Of a stretch of DNA of 58,818 nucleotides, positions 18,009 through 26,934 are shown piece after piece. Source of the DNA: Candidatus Zhuqueibacterota bacterium (lineage in GTDB: Bacteria > Zhuqueibacterota > Zhuqueibacteria > Residuimicrobiales > Krinioviventaceae); NCBI GenBank assembly GCA_016934825.1, contig JAFGSB010000009.1, positions 1 through 58,818 of the forward strand, in the 5' to 3' direction. The stretch's first letter is position 1. Each line of letters opens with the position of its first letter. Both the position numbers and the translations under genes were made by a program. Below the pieces are notes generated by a model. The model saw nothing but the letters and a program-made list of their open reading frames with translations, did not search any database and had not been told where the DNA came from.

Positions 18009-18731
18009 ATGAACCGGATGTGTATTTTATTAGTACTGGGTTTGGTTCTTATTCCATTATTGGGATTTGCCGAAGAACCCCTGAACCTTCCAAAATCTTT
18101 TATCGATGGAACGGGCCAAGGATGGCGACCGCTGGGGGAAAATGACTTTGTTCGTGTGAACTGCGATATTGATACCTGGAGCTGGCAAAACGGTCTGTTG
18201 ATGTGCACTGGAAAGCCGATAGGGGTTCAGCGAAGCAGTCAAAAATTTACCAACTTTGAACTGGTCGTTCAATGGCGACATTTACAATCCGGGGGCAATT
18301 CGGGAGTATTTATCTGGGTGCCGGAAGAGGTCCTTACGGGCCTGCAACCGGACGCACTGCCGAAACAGGGCATCGAAGTTCAGATACTCGATCATGGTTA
18401 TGCCGAACAATATGAAAAACGTACCGGGAAAAAAGGCGATTGGTTTACAACCAATGGCGACGTATTCGCCGTGGGTCAATCCGCTTTGAAACCGTTTTCA
18501 CCGACTTCGCCTGATGGTTCGCGCAGTTTTCCAAAAAAGAATTTGAGCAAGGGCGTCGGAGAGTGGAACCATTATTATGTACGCTGCATTAACGGCGAAG
18601 TAAGGCTATGGGTCAACGGTGAGGAAGTCTCGGGCGGCAGCAACGCCGAACCGCATACGGGTTATCTTTGCCTGGAATCCGAAGGCTCACCGATTGAATT
18701 CAAAAACATCAGAATACGCGAATTGCCGTAA
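18009..18731 (+). CDS. Exported DUF1080 protein (3-keto-disaccharide hydrolase-like)
   Basis: 240 aa. Signal peptide (about residues 1-22) then a concanavalin-like beta-sandwich of the DUF1080 family: FIDGTGQGWRPL, WSWQNGLLMCTG, then SGGNSGVFIW (about 92) and YVRCINGEVRLWVNG (about 195). DUF1080 proteins have recently been linked to cleavage of 3-keto-glycosides, acting after Gfo/Idh-type oxidation. The gene is 16 nt after the PfkB gene with GAGGA before the ATG, so an exported glycoside-processing protein is built into a cytosolic sugar-phosphate operon. The likely site is the periplasm. Alternative: a carbohydrate-binding protein without catalysis. Confidence 0.8.
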   Translation: MNRMCILLVLGLVLIPLLGFAEEPLNLPKSFIDGTGQGWRPLGENDFVRVNCDIDTWSWQNGLLMCTGKPIGVQRSSQKFTNFELVVQWRHLQSGGNSGVFIWVPEEVLTGLQPDALPKQGIEVQILDHGYAEQYEKRTGKKGDWFTTNGDVFAVGQSALKPFSPTSPDGSRSFPKKNLSKGVGEWNHYYVRCINGEVRLWVNGEEVSGGSNAEPHTGYLCLESEGSPIEFKNIRIRELP

Positions 18732-18944
18732 GAGATATTTTGAGACGGATTTTATAATATCATAAACCGTTTCAATACATAATCAACCTTTAAAAACAAG
18801 CAAGCGGGTTCTTGTTGATCGTATGCTTGCCGGGGTCTTTGGTGTTTCTTTGAATTTCTATTTCTTTGATAAAAATATGAACACCGGGGGCAAATATTAT
18901 TTACTCCTTTGCAATTAACCGTTAAACCTTTATTTATTTTAATT

Positions 18945-19799
18945 TTATTTCAGGTCTTTATAACTGATGAGTTTGATGTTTTTCTTTTTGACGGCATTTT
19001 TTACTTTTTTGTTTGTAAATACTTTGGTAACCCAATCCCTGTCAACGGCAACATTTTCATAACCTTTGTGATAAACGGCCCGCATTTCAGGGGTATCCAG
19101 GGCGGGATGGTCAATAAAGATATATGTGCCCGGTTCCAATTTATTGAGATTTTTAACAAAATTATTAATTCTTTCCTTAAGGGATTTTGCCTGTCCCCAG
19201 CCTTCAAAACGTTTAACATGATGTTTTTCGAAATCCACCTCAAAATGATATTCCTGACTTAATTTGTTCATCAACTCACCTATACGCGGATCTAATCCTG
19301 AAAATCCCATATGACCGCCCATATGCGAGACATGCGGCACATGTTTGATGACCATTTCTATCTGCGCCCTTAATTCATTCTCGATCTCTTCAAGTTTCCA
19401 ATCGGATTTTTGTAATGAGGTATACGGCGGAAAATCCTCCCTCTGCCAAACCATGGGAAAAAAGTATCCGTTTTCATCTACAAGACTCGGAGCGTATGTT
19501 AAAGGACCCCATTTTATATTTTCCCATTCACTTGTCAGCGCGAGGTGCACGCCAACATCAAGGCCTGGATTTTCATTGAGTAATTTAACCGCCTCGGGAA
19601 ACCAGGCGCATACAGGCATTATTTCCACGGACCGCATAATACCGTTTTGATATGAATTTATACAGGCGATATTTGCCGCATGTGAGCAGCCGATATCATC
19701 ACCCCGGATTAAAAGTTTGATTTCCTTGTCCGGCTCCCCAGAAAAACACAGAGACAATATCATAAAGGATAATACCAATACAAGCGGGGCTTTATTCAT
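18945..19799 (-). CDS. Exported YdjC/ChbG-family carbohydrate deacetylase
   Basis: 284 aa. YdjC fold with the metal motif RGDDIG (about residues 33-38), GVHLALT (about 85) and HMGGHMGF (about 150). Members such as ChbG remove N-acetyl groups from chito-oligosaccharides. The copy here begins with a hydrophobic signal (LVLVLSFMILSLCFSG) that may be a lipobox around Cys18, so it would work in the periplasm or at a membrane, unlike cytosolic ChbG. It is convergent with the DUF1080 gene, with AAGGAG before the start. De-N-acetylation outside the cytoplasm would fit later use of free amino sugars by AgaS- and NagB-like enzymes. Confidence 0.8.
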   Translation of the reverse strand: MNKAPLVLVLSFMILSLCFSGEPDKEIKLLIRGDDIGCSHAANIACINSYQNGIMRSVEIMPVCAWFPEAVKLLNENPGLDVGVHLALTSEWENIKWGPLTYAPSLVDENGYFFPMVWQREDFPPYTSLQKSDWKLEEIENELRAQIEMVIKHVPHVSHMGGHMGFSGLDPRIGELMNKLSQEYHFEVDFEKHHVKRFEGWGQAKSLKERINNFVKNLNKLEPGTYIFIDHPALDTPEMRAVYHKGYENVAVDRDWVTKVFTNKKVKNAVKKKNIKLISYKDLK

Positions 19800-19971
19800 A
19801 ATTTTCTCCTTTTTTAAACCAATGTCATTTTCTTTATTTTTAATATTTTATTTGAAAAAATTCGGTTCGATGAGTTTCAAATTTTTATTGAAAACCGTGA
19901 CTTGATAGTCTGTTTTTCAGGAGAATACTGGATTTGTATTTTTTTTATTGATAATTTAATGCTTTCTTAAT

Positions 19972-19985
19972 CGTTTGCGAAAACG
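19972..19985. promoter_or_regulatory. LacI-family-type operator candidate upstream of the deacetylase
   Basis: CGTTTGCGAAAACG is a palindrome around a central CG with 12 of 14 positions symmetric, the usual form of LacI/GalR-family sites. It lies about 170 nt upstream of the minus-strand deacetylase. No LacI gene is adjacent; the only one in the window is at 41.4 kb and its own sites look different. Confidence 0.4.
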
Positions 19986-20731
19986 TTTAAGATATTTTTT
20001 ATTATAAATATAAGTTTTTAAAGTGTCAAGTGTTTTTTCCGGGTTTTGTAATATTTTTCGGTTTGATCCGGATAATATTATGTAAATGGTAATGGTAAAA
20101 ATTTAAAAAAATAATTGTCGACAAAATGTAACCCAATTTCTGTAATAACAAACAATTAATGTATAATAGCGGATAAATCAAATTTTAAATTTGTTGCATA
20201 TAATTCAAAAATTTATAATATTGCCTATAGTTACATCGAGTTGGTTGTAGTTAGAAGAATCTTTAAGAGAAATAGTCCGAATGAAAAGCGATCACGCGGA
20301 ATGGATGCGATTATTAAAACAGCGAATCGTGTTGAAGCGAATCACATGGTCAGTACGCAAAATTCTAATTTGATTTTTTCTGATATACAATCATAAAGAT
20401 TTTGATTTAATTCAATTAACGGATATTTCTCCAATTAATCTATTACTGCCTGCAAAGATTTGTATTCAGGACATTCGTATTGAATATGCCTGATATTTTT
20501 CTAATCCATAAATTTTATTTAGTAACCCAAAGTCGAGAATGGATTACTGTCCAATAACAATATCCTCTGTTTTTCAAAATAAAGTACTTTGATATGTTTA
20601 ATTTTTAATATGACCGGTCTCACAACCGATTCTTCGATATAGATTTAAAAAGTGCCATTCGGGTAATTGGTTGTTTAAATACCACACAATACTCATTACA
20701 AAGAGTATTGATATATTCCATATGATTTTGA

Positions 20732-20974
20732 GCAGGATCTGCTGCCGATCAGGCTGTTAGCGTTGAACCGGAAAAACCGCACGTGACGCTGGCGGAAAGG
20801 AGTTATATTACGTCCATCAATGATGAGAAAAAACCGTTTTCTATGGGTCTGGGAACAGGGGAAATAGCAATGGGAAAGGTCTTTATCCCGGTTGTCGAAT
20901 CCCAAACCTCATTATGGGAAATATTCATAAAAACAATACCTGCTCGAATAACCTGTCGGTTTTTATTATTATAA
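20732..20974 (+). pseudogene. Possible remnant of a sugar-phosphate epimerase-like gene
   Basis: An 80-codon open stretch starts right after an in-frame stop and lacks a ribosome site. Its base composition is more gene-like than its surroundings. It contains PFSMGLGTGEIAMGKVF, which loosely recalls the 'LGxGEID...VF' block near the end of TIM-barrel sugar-phosphate epimerases, but the expected following residues are missing. It could be a decayed epimerase fragment; chance resemblance is not excluded. Confidence 0.3.
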
Positions 20975-21024
20975 TGTCTCAGGAATTATAAATCTAATGG
21001 TTCATTAACAAGGAGAAGATCCGG

Positions 21025-21900
21025 ATGAAGAACAGAAACTGGTTATATTACGCAATCACGACTACAGCACTATGGGGTGTTTGGGGTGCTTTTATAGAAC
21101 TGCCGGAAAAAGCGGGATTCCCCGCCACACTGGGCTATTCGGCATGGGCTCTGACAATGATCCCGGTTTCATTTATCGCATTAAAACTTGTATCATGGAA
21201 ATTAGACAAAGACCGCCGTTCTGTCTTGCTTGGAATAAGCGCCGGACTTATGGGTTGCGGCGGACAGTTGATTCTGTTTCAATGTCTTCGCATGGGGCCC
21301 GCTTATATTGTGTTCCCGATCATTTCACTTTATCCGGTTTTAACTGTTGTTTTATCCGTATTTATTCTAAAGGAAGTCGCGTGTAAGCGTGCGTGGATCG
21401 GGATCATATTAGCGCTTTTTGCCATCCTTATGCTTGCCTATCAGCCGCCGACTCAATCGCCCGTGCAGGGTTATTTATGGTTAGTATTAGCTATGATTGT
21501 TTTTGTGATGTGGGGCATACAGGCATTTATTATGAAGTTTGCCGGTGATGTTGAGAAGGAAGGGAGCATGAAAGCGGAGAGTTTTGCTTTTTATACCATG
21601 TTATGTTCTGTTTTGCTGGTTCCTGTTGCATTGTTAATGACTGACTTTTCGTTACCTATCAATTGGGGATTTAAGGGAGTTTACTCGGCCGTTCTTATAC
21701 AGTCTTTGAATGCGATCGGGTATCTTTTTTTCGCGTATTCGATACGGTACGGAAAAGCTATTATAGTCGTACCGATGATGGCTTTGGCGCCTGTTGTTAC
21801 GGTTATTTTGTCACTGGTGATATATTCCGTTATTCCCCACCCGGTCATTATAGTCGGAATGTTTTTTGCTTTCGTAGCCATATACCTGTTAGCTGAATAA
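21025..21900 (+). CDS. DMT/EamA-type inner-membrane permease (copy 2)
   Basis: 291 aa, about ten hydrophobic helices. Paralogue of the permease at 12507-13406: LWGVWGAFIELPEKAGFPATLG at the N-terminus and MTDFSLPINWGFKG late in the chain match copy 1 nearly residue for residue. AAGGAG precedes the ATG. It leads a run with NagB-like and PfkB genes, so it may import the sugar they use. The substrate is unproven. Confidence 0.8.
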   Translation: MKNRNWLYYAITTTALWGVWGAFIELPEKAGFPATLGYSAWALTMIPVSFIALKLVSWKLDKDRRSVLLGISAGLMGCGGQLILFQCLRMGPAYIVFPIISLYPVLTVVLSVFILKEVACKRAWIGIILALFAILMLAYQPPTQSPVQGYLWLVLAMIVFVMWGIQAFIMKFAGDVEKEGSMKAESFAFYTMLCSVLLVPVALLMTDFSLPINWGFKGVYSAVLIQSLNAIGYLFFAYSIRYGKAIIVVPMMALAPVVTVILSLVIYSVIPHPVIIVGMFFAFVAIYLLAE

Positions 21901-21939
21901 AAAAGTCGGCTCAAAAAAGATTTCATGAGGAAAAGATTT

Positions 21940-22836
21940 ATGACTTTCATTAGACAACAGGATTTATATAATTGGTGTCTGATCCCTTATAATGAGCTGG
22001 AGAATCACCCGCAGTTGAAAACACCCTTCCGGTTATGTAACGACACAATTGAAATGGGCCGGATCATGGCGCGGGAATTAGTGGATGAGATCGCAGATCA
22101 TAATCAAAAAGGTGAAATCACAAGGGCGATAATTCCCTGCGGTCCAAGCTGCTGGTACAGGCCGTTTACAGAAATGGTGAATACTGAAAAAGTCAGTTTG
22201 AATGACCTTGTAGTGTTTCATATGGATGAATGTCTCGACTGGCAGGGCCGGGAGCTACCCCGGAAACATCCGTACAGCTTTCGGGGATTCATGGAGCAGC
22301 ATTTTTATGATCCTGTAAGTCCAGGACTTGCGGTAAAAAACGAGAACAGGGTCTGGTTACACGCGAATAATATCGATAAAGTCAGGGACATGATCGGTGA
22401 AGCCCCCATCGACATTACCTATGGCGGCTGGGGTCAGGACGGACATGTTGCCTATAACCAGGCGCGGCGGCATCCATTCAGTCACGTCACAATAGATGAT
22501 GTTCGTGAATCGACCGTGCGGGTCCAGGAGAATAATATCGATACGATAATCGCGCTGGCGCAGCGGACTTTTGGTTCGGCATACCAGTTTGTCCCGCCCA
22601 TGTCTGTCACTCTGGGCATGCGGGAATGCCTGTCCGCAAAGAAAATTCGACTTTTCAGCGATACCGGCGCATGGAAACAGACCGCACTGCGCGTGGCGCT
22701 TTTTTCACCGGTCACTCCCGAGTATCCGATCACCCTGTTACAGGAACATCCGGATGCTCTGATAACGGCAACAATAGAAACAGCTACGCATCCCATCAGT
22801 AAACATCCCGAATGGGATCTGGGTATAATTAAATGA
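21940..22836 (+). CDS. NagB-like (glucosamine-6-phosphate deaminase/6-phosphogluconolactonase fold) enzyme
   Basis: 298 aa from the ATG at 21940, chosen because GAGGA lies 9 nt upstream; the ATG at 21925 has none. The fold is supported by FHMDE (about residue 93), the HPYSFRGFM block, GGWGQDGHVAYNQ (about 170) and SVTLGMRECLSAKKI (about 225), which follow NagB order. The active-site Asp and His of NagB are present, but the residue matching the catalytic Glu of the 'DGHIAFNE' block reads Gln. It could deaminate or isomerise a different amino-sugar phosphate, or hydrolyse a lactone. It lies 39 nt after the permease and 32 nt before the PfkB gene. Confidence 0.7.
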   Translation: MTFIRQQDLYNWCLIPYNELENHPQLKTPFRLCNDTIEMGRIMARELVDEIADHNQKGEITRAIIPCGPSCWYRPFTEMVNTEKVSLNDLVVFHMDECLDWQGRELPRKHPYSFRGFMEQHFYDPVSPGLAVKNENRVWLHANNIDKVRDMIGEAPIDITYGGWGQDGHVAYNQARRHPFSHVTIDDVRESTVRVQENNIDTIIALAQRTFGSAYQFVPPMSVTLGMRECLSAKKIRLFSDTGAWKQTALRVALFSPVTPEYPITLLQEHPDALITATIETATHPISKHPEWDLGIIK

Positions 22837-22868
22837 AATAGTAATTGCACGAATTGAGTTCGGATAAA

Positions 22869-23918
22869 ATGCAACCATTAAAAATCAATATTAGCAACTG
22901 CCGGTACAGGGCGATGATCGGCGTCGGGGGAATCGGTTCGGGAAAGTTTTTCCTGCTTGACGGAGATCATACTCTCGGCAGGGAAGAGAGCCGCGGCGGT
23001 CGATTTCTTGATACACGGGATTACTGCAAACTCCATATTATTGCACATTATGTCCAGGTACTGCTGGGCCCGGAGTTTTCTGTTATTCCCATAGGGAAAA
23101 TAGGTGATGACGATGTCGGAAGAAATCTTTTCAGGGAGATGCGGGAAACAGGCATGAACCTGAACTATGTCAGGTATGTCAAAGAAAGTCCGACGCTTTT
23201 TTCATTTTGTTTTGTATATCCCGACGGGAGCGGTGGAAATATGACGACGAATGATTCCGCGTGCTCAAAAATAAATGGTGATGATGTAAAAGAAGTTTTA
23301 CCTGAATTCGTTCGGTTTGCTCATAAGGGCATTGTCCTTGCCGCACCTGAGGCGCCCATGCCGGCCCGTGAAATACTGCTGGATATGGGAACTCAATATC
23401 ATTTTTTTCGGGTTGCCTCTTTTACATCGGAGGAAATGCGATATGTGATGCAATCAAATATGTTGCTTAATGTTGATTTACTGGCAATAAATATTGATGA
23501 AGCCGCCTCCGCGGTAGATATGACGGCGGAAAACAATAATAAGTTGTCCGTTATCAATTCGGCAATTAAATTATTCGGGAAAATTAATCCCGGTCTGAAT
23601 ATTTCCATTACCGGCGGCAGTAACGGAAGCTGGACCTGGGATGGAAAAACACTCAATCATGTACCGGCTTTGAAAGTAGATGTAAAAAGCACGGCCGGCG
23701 CGGGAGATGCTTTTCTGGCCGGAATGATTACGGGATTAACAGCGGGATTGTCATTACAGGAATCACAGCACCTTGCAACTTTGACGGCAGGTGTATCGGT
23801 TCAATCACCGCATACGATTAATTGGGATTTGGATAAAAAGTCACTATATAAACTGGCCGAATGTTCAACCGAAAATGTAAATAATCACATAAACAGACTA
23901 TTAGAGGATGTGTTATGA
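22869..23918 (+). CDS. PfkB-family carbohydrate kinase (second)
   Basis: 349 aa from the ATG at 22869; a TTG at 22845 is also in frame but has no ribosome site. Ribokinase fold: GGIGSGKFFLL near the N-terminus, IGKIGDDDVGRNLFREM (about 78) and STAGAGDAFLAGM (about 280) with the catalytic Asp. Its early sequence (IGVGGIGSGKFF) differs from the 17045 kinase, so the two likely act on different sugars. It overlaps the next small gene by 4 nt. Confidence 0.8.
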   Translation: MQPLKINISNCRYRAMIGVGGIGSGKFFLLDGDHTLGREESRGGRFLDTRDYCKLHIIAHYVQVLLGPEFSVIPIGKIGDDDVGRNLFREMRETGMNLNYVRYVKESPTLFSFCFVYPDGSGGNMTTNDSACSKINGDDVKEVLPEFVRFAHKGIVLAAPEAPMPAREILLDMGTQYHFFRVASFTSEEMRYVMQSNMLLNVDLLAINIDEAASAVDMTAENNNKLSVINSAIKLFGKINPGLNISITGGSNGSWTWDGKTLNHVPALKVDVKSTAGAGDAFLAGMITGLTAGLSLQESQHLATLTAGVSVQSPHTINWDLDKKSLYKLAECSTENVNNHINRLLEDVL

Positions 23919-24226
23919 GTATTACAATGAGAATAATGCAGCAATTTGATCCCACCAAAGAAAACGAATTCATGGAACTGGAAAAAAAGTTTGCTGAACT
24001 GGAGAAAAAACGCCCGGATTACCCAAAGGGAACACGAATGCAGCCCATTTCGGCGGCGGAGCCCTGTAATACTTTGATCTGGCAGTGCGAATTCAAAGAT
24101 ATTGAATCTGCATATCGGGTTCTGGATTTTTTCAATGGTGATGAAGCGCACGAAAAATTATTTGAGAAGCAGGCCCCCTTTTTCAAGCAGGTCAAAATAG
24201 AATTTTATAAAAATCTGGATTTTTAG
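23915..24226 (+). CDS. Small dimeric alpha/beta-barrel-like protein
   Basis: 103 aa. The start ATG overlaps the kinase stop (ATGA), with GAGGA upstream, so translation is coupled. Predicted alternation strand-helix-strand-strand-helix-strand, with TLIWQCEFKDIESAYRVLDFF and an aromatic C-terminus, resembles dimeric ferredoxin-like proteins such as the NIPSNAP or sugar-mutarotase (RhaM-like) size class. No catalytic motif is evident. A mutarotase or a small partner of the kinase/NagB-like enzymes are both possible; I do not assign a function. Confidence 0.6.
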   Translation: MSITMRIMQQFDPTKENEFMELEKKFAELEKKRPDYPKGTRMQPISAAEPCNTLIWQCEFKDIESAYRVLDFFNGDEAHEKLFEKQAPFFKQVKIEFYKNLDF

Positions 24227-24568
24227 AACAGATAGAGTTACACTTTATTAATTTTTAGTCGGATGCTCCTTGAAAAATTTTCCATGTGTTGTGTTTACAC
24301 ATTGATGGCAACTGCGCCCTCGAGCAATAAAAATTTTTTATTAAATATTACAACACCTCTATTATTATCATTACATGTAAAAAAATAAAAAAAATTACTC
24401 AGGTAAATTAATTGTCAGTATTATCGAGGGTAACGGTCGGCCATAATTTGTATCCGTTTTTGATCAAAATTATTTTATAAACAGATGGAATGATTTTAAT
24501 TTTTAAAATTTTTATTGCCAACAATTCATTGAGGAATAATTTTAATTAAAACTTCTGGAGGTCTTTAA
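24227..24568. other. Non-coding region before the isomerase-like gene
   Basis: About 340 nt, very AT-rich, with no gene, tRNA or strong hairpin that I can see. It presumably holds the promoter of the isomerase-like gene, but no -35/-10 pair stands out. A GGAGG ribosome site sits just before 24569. Confidence 0.5.
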
Positions 24569-25951
24569 ATGCAAAAACCTAAAGTAGGCTTTATTGTTTA
24601 TGGAGTTCATAAGGACGGTCTTCTCGATCCGATGGGCACCCCTTTTATCGATGACGAATTAGTAAAAAATGCGAAAGCGGCGTTAAAGAACGCTGGAGTA
24701 GAGTTAGTAGAATATGATCTTGTTATTGCTTCCAAACAGGAGGCCAAAGAATGCTTAACCAAGTTCAAAAAGATGGATGATGTCGATGCGGTTGTGCTGT
24801 TTTCCGGGACCTGGGTATGGGCGGCGCACTTGATCGCTCCGATACGTGATTTTTCTTTTACCGGAAAAGGGATCGTGCTGTGGACGAATCCGGGATCGCA
24901 GGGCTGGCGGCCGGTGGGGGGTCTGGTAATGCACGGCGCATTAAAAGAAGTGGGGATAAAACATCGTTTTGTCTATGGAAGTTACGACAATAGCAAAGAA
25001 ATAAATAAAATTGTTTCCTGGTGCCGGGCAAGCCAGGAAAAGAACCGGCTTAATATGAGCACTGTCGGTACTTTTGGCGGCCGGGGAATGGGGCAAACCT
25101 GCGGCGTCGCGGACCCCTCGCAGTGGATGAAAATTTTCGGAGTGGACATTGACTCCCGCGATACGACGGAATTGATAGATACCGCCAAAAATATTACTGC
25201 AGATGAAATTAAAGAGGCCAGAAAAGCAATTCAGGTGTTTTTTGCCGATCCGATTCCCGATGATGAAACTTCCGAGCGTTCCATTCGTCTGTATCTGGCG
25301 ATCAAGAAAATTGTTAAAAAAGAAAACTGGGACTTTTATACGATACAATCCTTTCCCGGTCTGGGCGACGATTACAGCGCCACATGTTTCGCCCAGAGTA
25401 TGATGCTGAACGACGGTGTCGGCACATCCACACTTGGCGATTTCAATACCCTGTTGACGGCCAAGCTGCTTACCGATCTGAGTGAAGATCCGATATATTA
25501 CGGAGATTTACAGCATATTGACAAAACAAATAACGAGATCAAAATAATCGGCGACGGAGCGTGTCCCCCGTCGCTTGCCGGTAAACTGGGACCGGCCGGA
25601 TTCGCCGAACACGGCATACCCACGGAAGGGGAAGCCGGCGGATTGTCCGTTAAACTGGTTTGCAAGCCTGGAAAAGGTGTACTGGCCCGGGTTGGCAGGA
25701 ATAACGGAGAATTTGAAATGGTCATCACCCGTTGTACCGTATTCGAACCGTCAAAAGAAGAGTTGGAGAAAAGACAGCTTGAATGCGGAATTCCGTTCTG
25801 GCCGCATGCTTTTGTGACCGCCCACTGCGATATCGACCGGCTTGTTGAAGCCTGGAACAATGAATATGCTGTGCTCGGTTATGGCGAGCATTTATATGAT
25901 GAATTAATCGCTTTTTGCGAATTAACAGGAATTAAGATGGTGGCTTTATGA
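24569..25951 (+). CDS. L-fucose/L-arabinose isomerase-family protein
   Basis: 460 aa. An N-terminal Rossmann-like part (VGFIVYGVHKDGLLD), a middle part with TFGGRGMGQTCGVADPSQW (about residue 170) and a C-terminal part with GKGVLARVGRNNGEFEMVI and WPHAFVTAHCD (about 420), as in FucI-type aldose-ketose isomerases. By eye, the block that usually carries the metal Glu (KCWPEL-like) reads QSFPGLGDD here, and the CEGD-like block reads TLGD, so some usual metal ligands may be replaced. The His of the PH block is kept. The 4-nt overlap with the mutarotase-like gene and the nearby kinase and aldolase support a sugar-isomerase role. Confidence 0.75.
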   Translation: MQKPKVGFIVYGVHKDGLLDPMGTPFIDDELVKNAKAALKNAGVELVEYDLVIASKQEAKECLTKFKKMDDVDAVVLFSGTWVWAAHLIAPIRDFSFTGKGIVLWTNPGSQGWRPVGGLVMHGALKEVGIKHRFVYGSYDNSKEINKIVSWCRASQEKNRLNMSTVGTFGGRGMGQTCGVADPSQWMKIFGVDIDSRDTTELIDTAKNITADEIKEARKAIQVFFADPIPDDETSERSIRLYLAIKKIVKKENWDFYTIQSFPGLGDDYSATCFAQSMMLNDGVGTSTLGDFNTLLTAKLLTDLSEDPIYYGDLQHIDKTNNEIKIIGDGACPPSLAGKLGPAGFAEHGIPTEGEAGGLSVKLVCKPGKGVLARVGRNNGEFEMVITRCTVFEPSKEELEKRQLECGIPFWPHAFVTAHCDIDRLVEAWNNEYAVLGYGEHLYDELIAFCELTGIKMVAL

Positions 25952-26811
25952 TGAAAAAAAAATTTAGAAATAATAAATGGACCGTAGTATATACGCCGGA
26001 GGATGGCGCACGTATAGACAGATTAAATTTTGATGGATTTGACTTGCTTACAACGGAACCGGAAAAGTTTAAACTGCCAGAAACCGATTTCGGCCAGTTC
26101 GAAACTAGACCGGTTTATGGTTATGATGACTGCTTCCCCTCAGTGGATTACAGTATTTATCCGGGACTGGATTGGAATATCCCGGACCACGGGGAACTGT
26201 GCTGGCTTAAATGGCAGGTTGATGAAACCAAAGACCGTTTAATTTTTTCGGTGAGAAGTAAAGTCCTGCCCGTTATTTTCAAGCGGGAAATGCATTTTGC
26301 CGACGATGTTTTGTCATGGAATTTTCATGTTATTAACGAAGGTCAAGAGACTTTACCTTTTTTACATGTTATGCATCCGTTGATGCCGTTGCGGGAGGTC
26401 GAAAAATTTGATTTGCCCGCATTTGGACCGGTTTTCGATGAGAGACAACAGAAATATTTGAATTTTACTAAACCGGACGAAATAGAAAACTTTTTACTTA
26501 ACCAGCCGGCAGGAACCGAGCAGATGCTGTTTTTGCAGCAGGTGCATAACGGCGAAATGAGTTTGACTTTTAAAAACGGTTTGAAATGTGTTATAACATT
26601 TCCTGTAAAAATTTTCCCGACAATTGGTATCTGGTGGAACAACCTTGGTTATCCCGATGAGGATGGCTGCCGCCGGATTGAATGCGCGTTCGAACCGACA
26701 CCCGGTCCCACAAGTGTGCTGGCCGATGTTTATAAAACCGGGACATGTTTGTCAGTCATGCCAGGACAAAGTATATCGTGGCAGATAGACTGGAAAATGA
26801 GCCGTGAATAA
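25948..26811 (+). CDS. Aldose 1-epimerase-like protein
   Basis: 287 aa, galactose-mutarotase-like beta-sandwich: GYDDCFPSVDYS (about residue 58), IPDHGELCWLKW (about 78), LSWNFHVINEGQETLPFLHVMHPL (about 115-138) and WWNNLGYPDEDG (about 230). Such proteins interconvert sugar anomers, here probably feeding the isomerase with which it overlaps by 4 nt. The DHGE and HVMHPL blocks hold His residues at plausible catalytic positions. A terminator follows directly. Confidence 0.75.
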   Translation: MMKKKFRNNKWTVVYTPEDGARIDRLNFDGFDLLTTEPEKFKLPETDFGQFETRPVYGYDDCFPSVDYSIYPGLDWNIPDHGELCWLKWQVDETKDRLIFSVRSKVLPVIFKREMHFADDVLSWNFHVINEGQETLPFLHVMHPLMPLREVEKFDLPAFGPVFDERQQKYLNFTKPDEIENFLLNQPAGTEQMLFLQQVHNGEMSLTFKNGLKCVITFPVKIFPTIGIWWNNLGYPDEDGCRRIECAFEPTPGPTSVLADVYKTGTCLSVMPGQSISWQIDWKMSRE

Positions 26812-26821
26812 TTCTTAAAGG

Positions 26822-26866
26822 GACACATCTTCTGAAAATCGGTTTTGTCTGCAAAGAAGATGTGTC
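26822..26866 (+). terminator. Terminator between mutarotase-like and aldolase genes
   Basis: A perfect 12-bp stem (26822-26833 with 26855-26866, arm GACACATCTTCT) has a 21-nt loop and is followed by a T-rich stretch (TATTTTTAT). It lies 10 nt after the stop at 26811. It suggests the aldolase/kinase pair has its own promoter or is only partly read through. Confidence 0.75.
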
Positions 26867-26934
26867 ACGATATTTTTATATTAATTTTATTTATCCTTGG
26901 ATTTTCATTAGGACTTTATTAAAGAGGGTCATTT

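Larger units (their letters stand above)
19800..21024. other. 1.2-kb non-coding region with remnants
   Basis: Mostly AT-rich. It contains the operator-like palindrome at 19972-19985 and a 30-codon frame at 20281-20373 (beginning MKSDHAEWMRLL; no clear ribosome site, no recognisable family). A less AT-rich segment at 20732-20974 looks like a decayed gene and is listed separately. I see no tRNA, small RNA signature or mobile-element ends. Confidence 0.5.

Noticed and set aside
18742-18773. Hairpin between the convergent DUF1080 and deacetylase genes (GAGACGG / CCGTTTC)
   Set aside because: The stem has a mismatch and a bulge, and neither strand has a T tract after it, so I did not call a terminator.
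20281-20373. 30-codon frame MKSDHAEWMRLL...
   Set aside because: Too short, no Shine-Dalgarno sequence and no known relative; kept only as a note in the gap entry.
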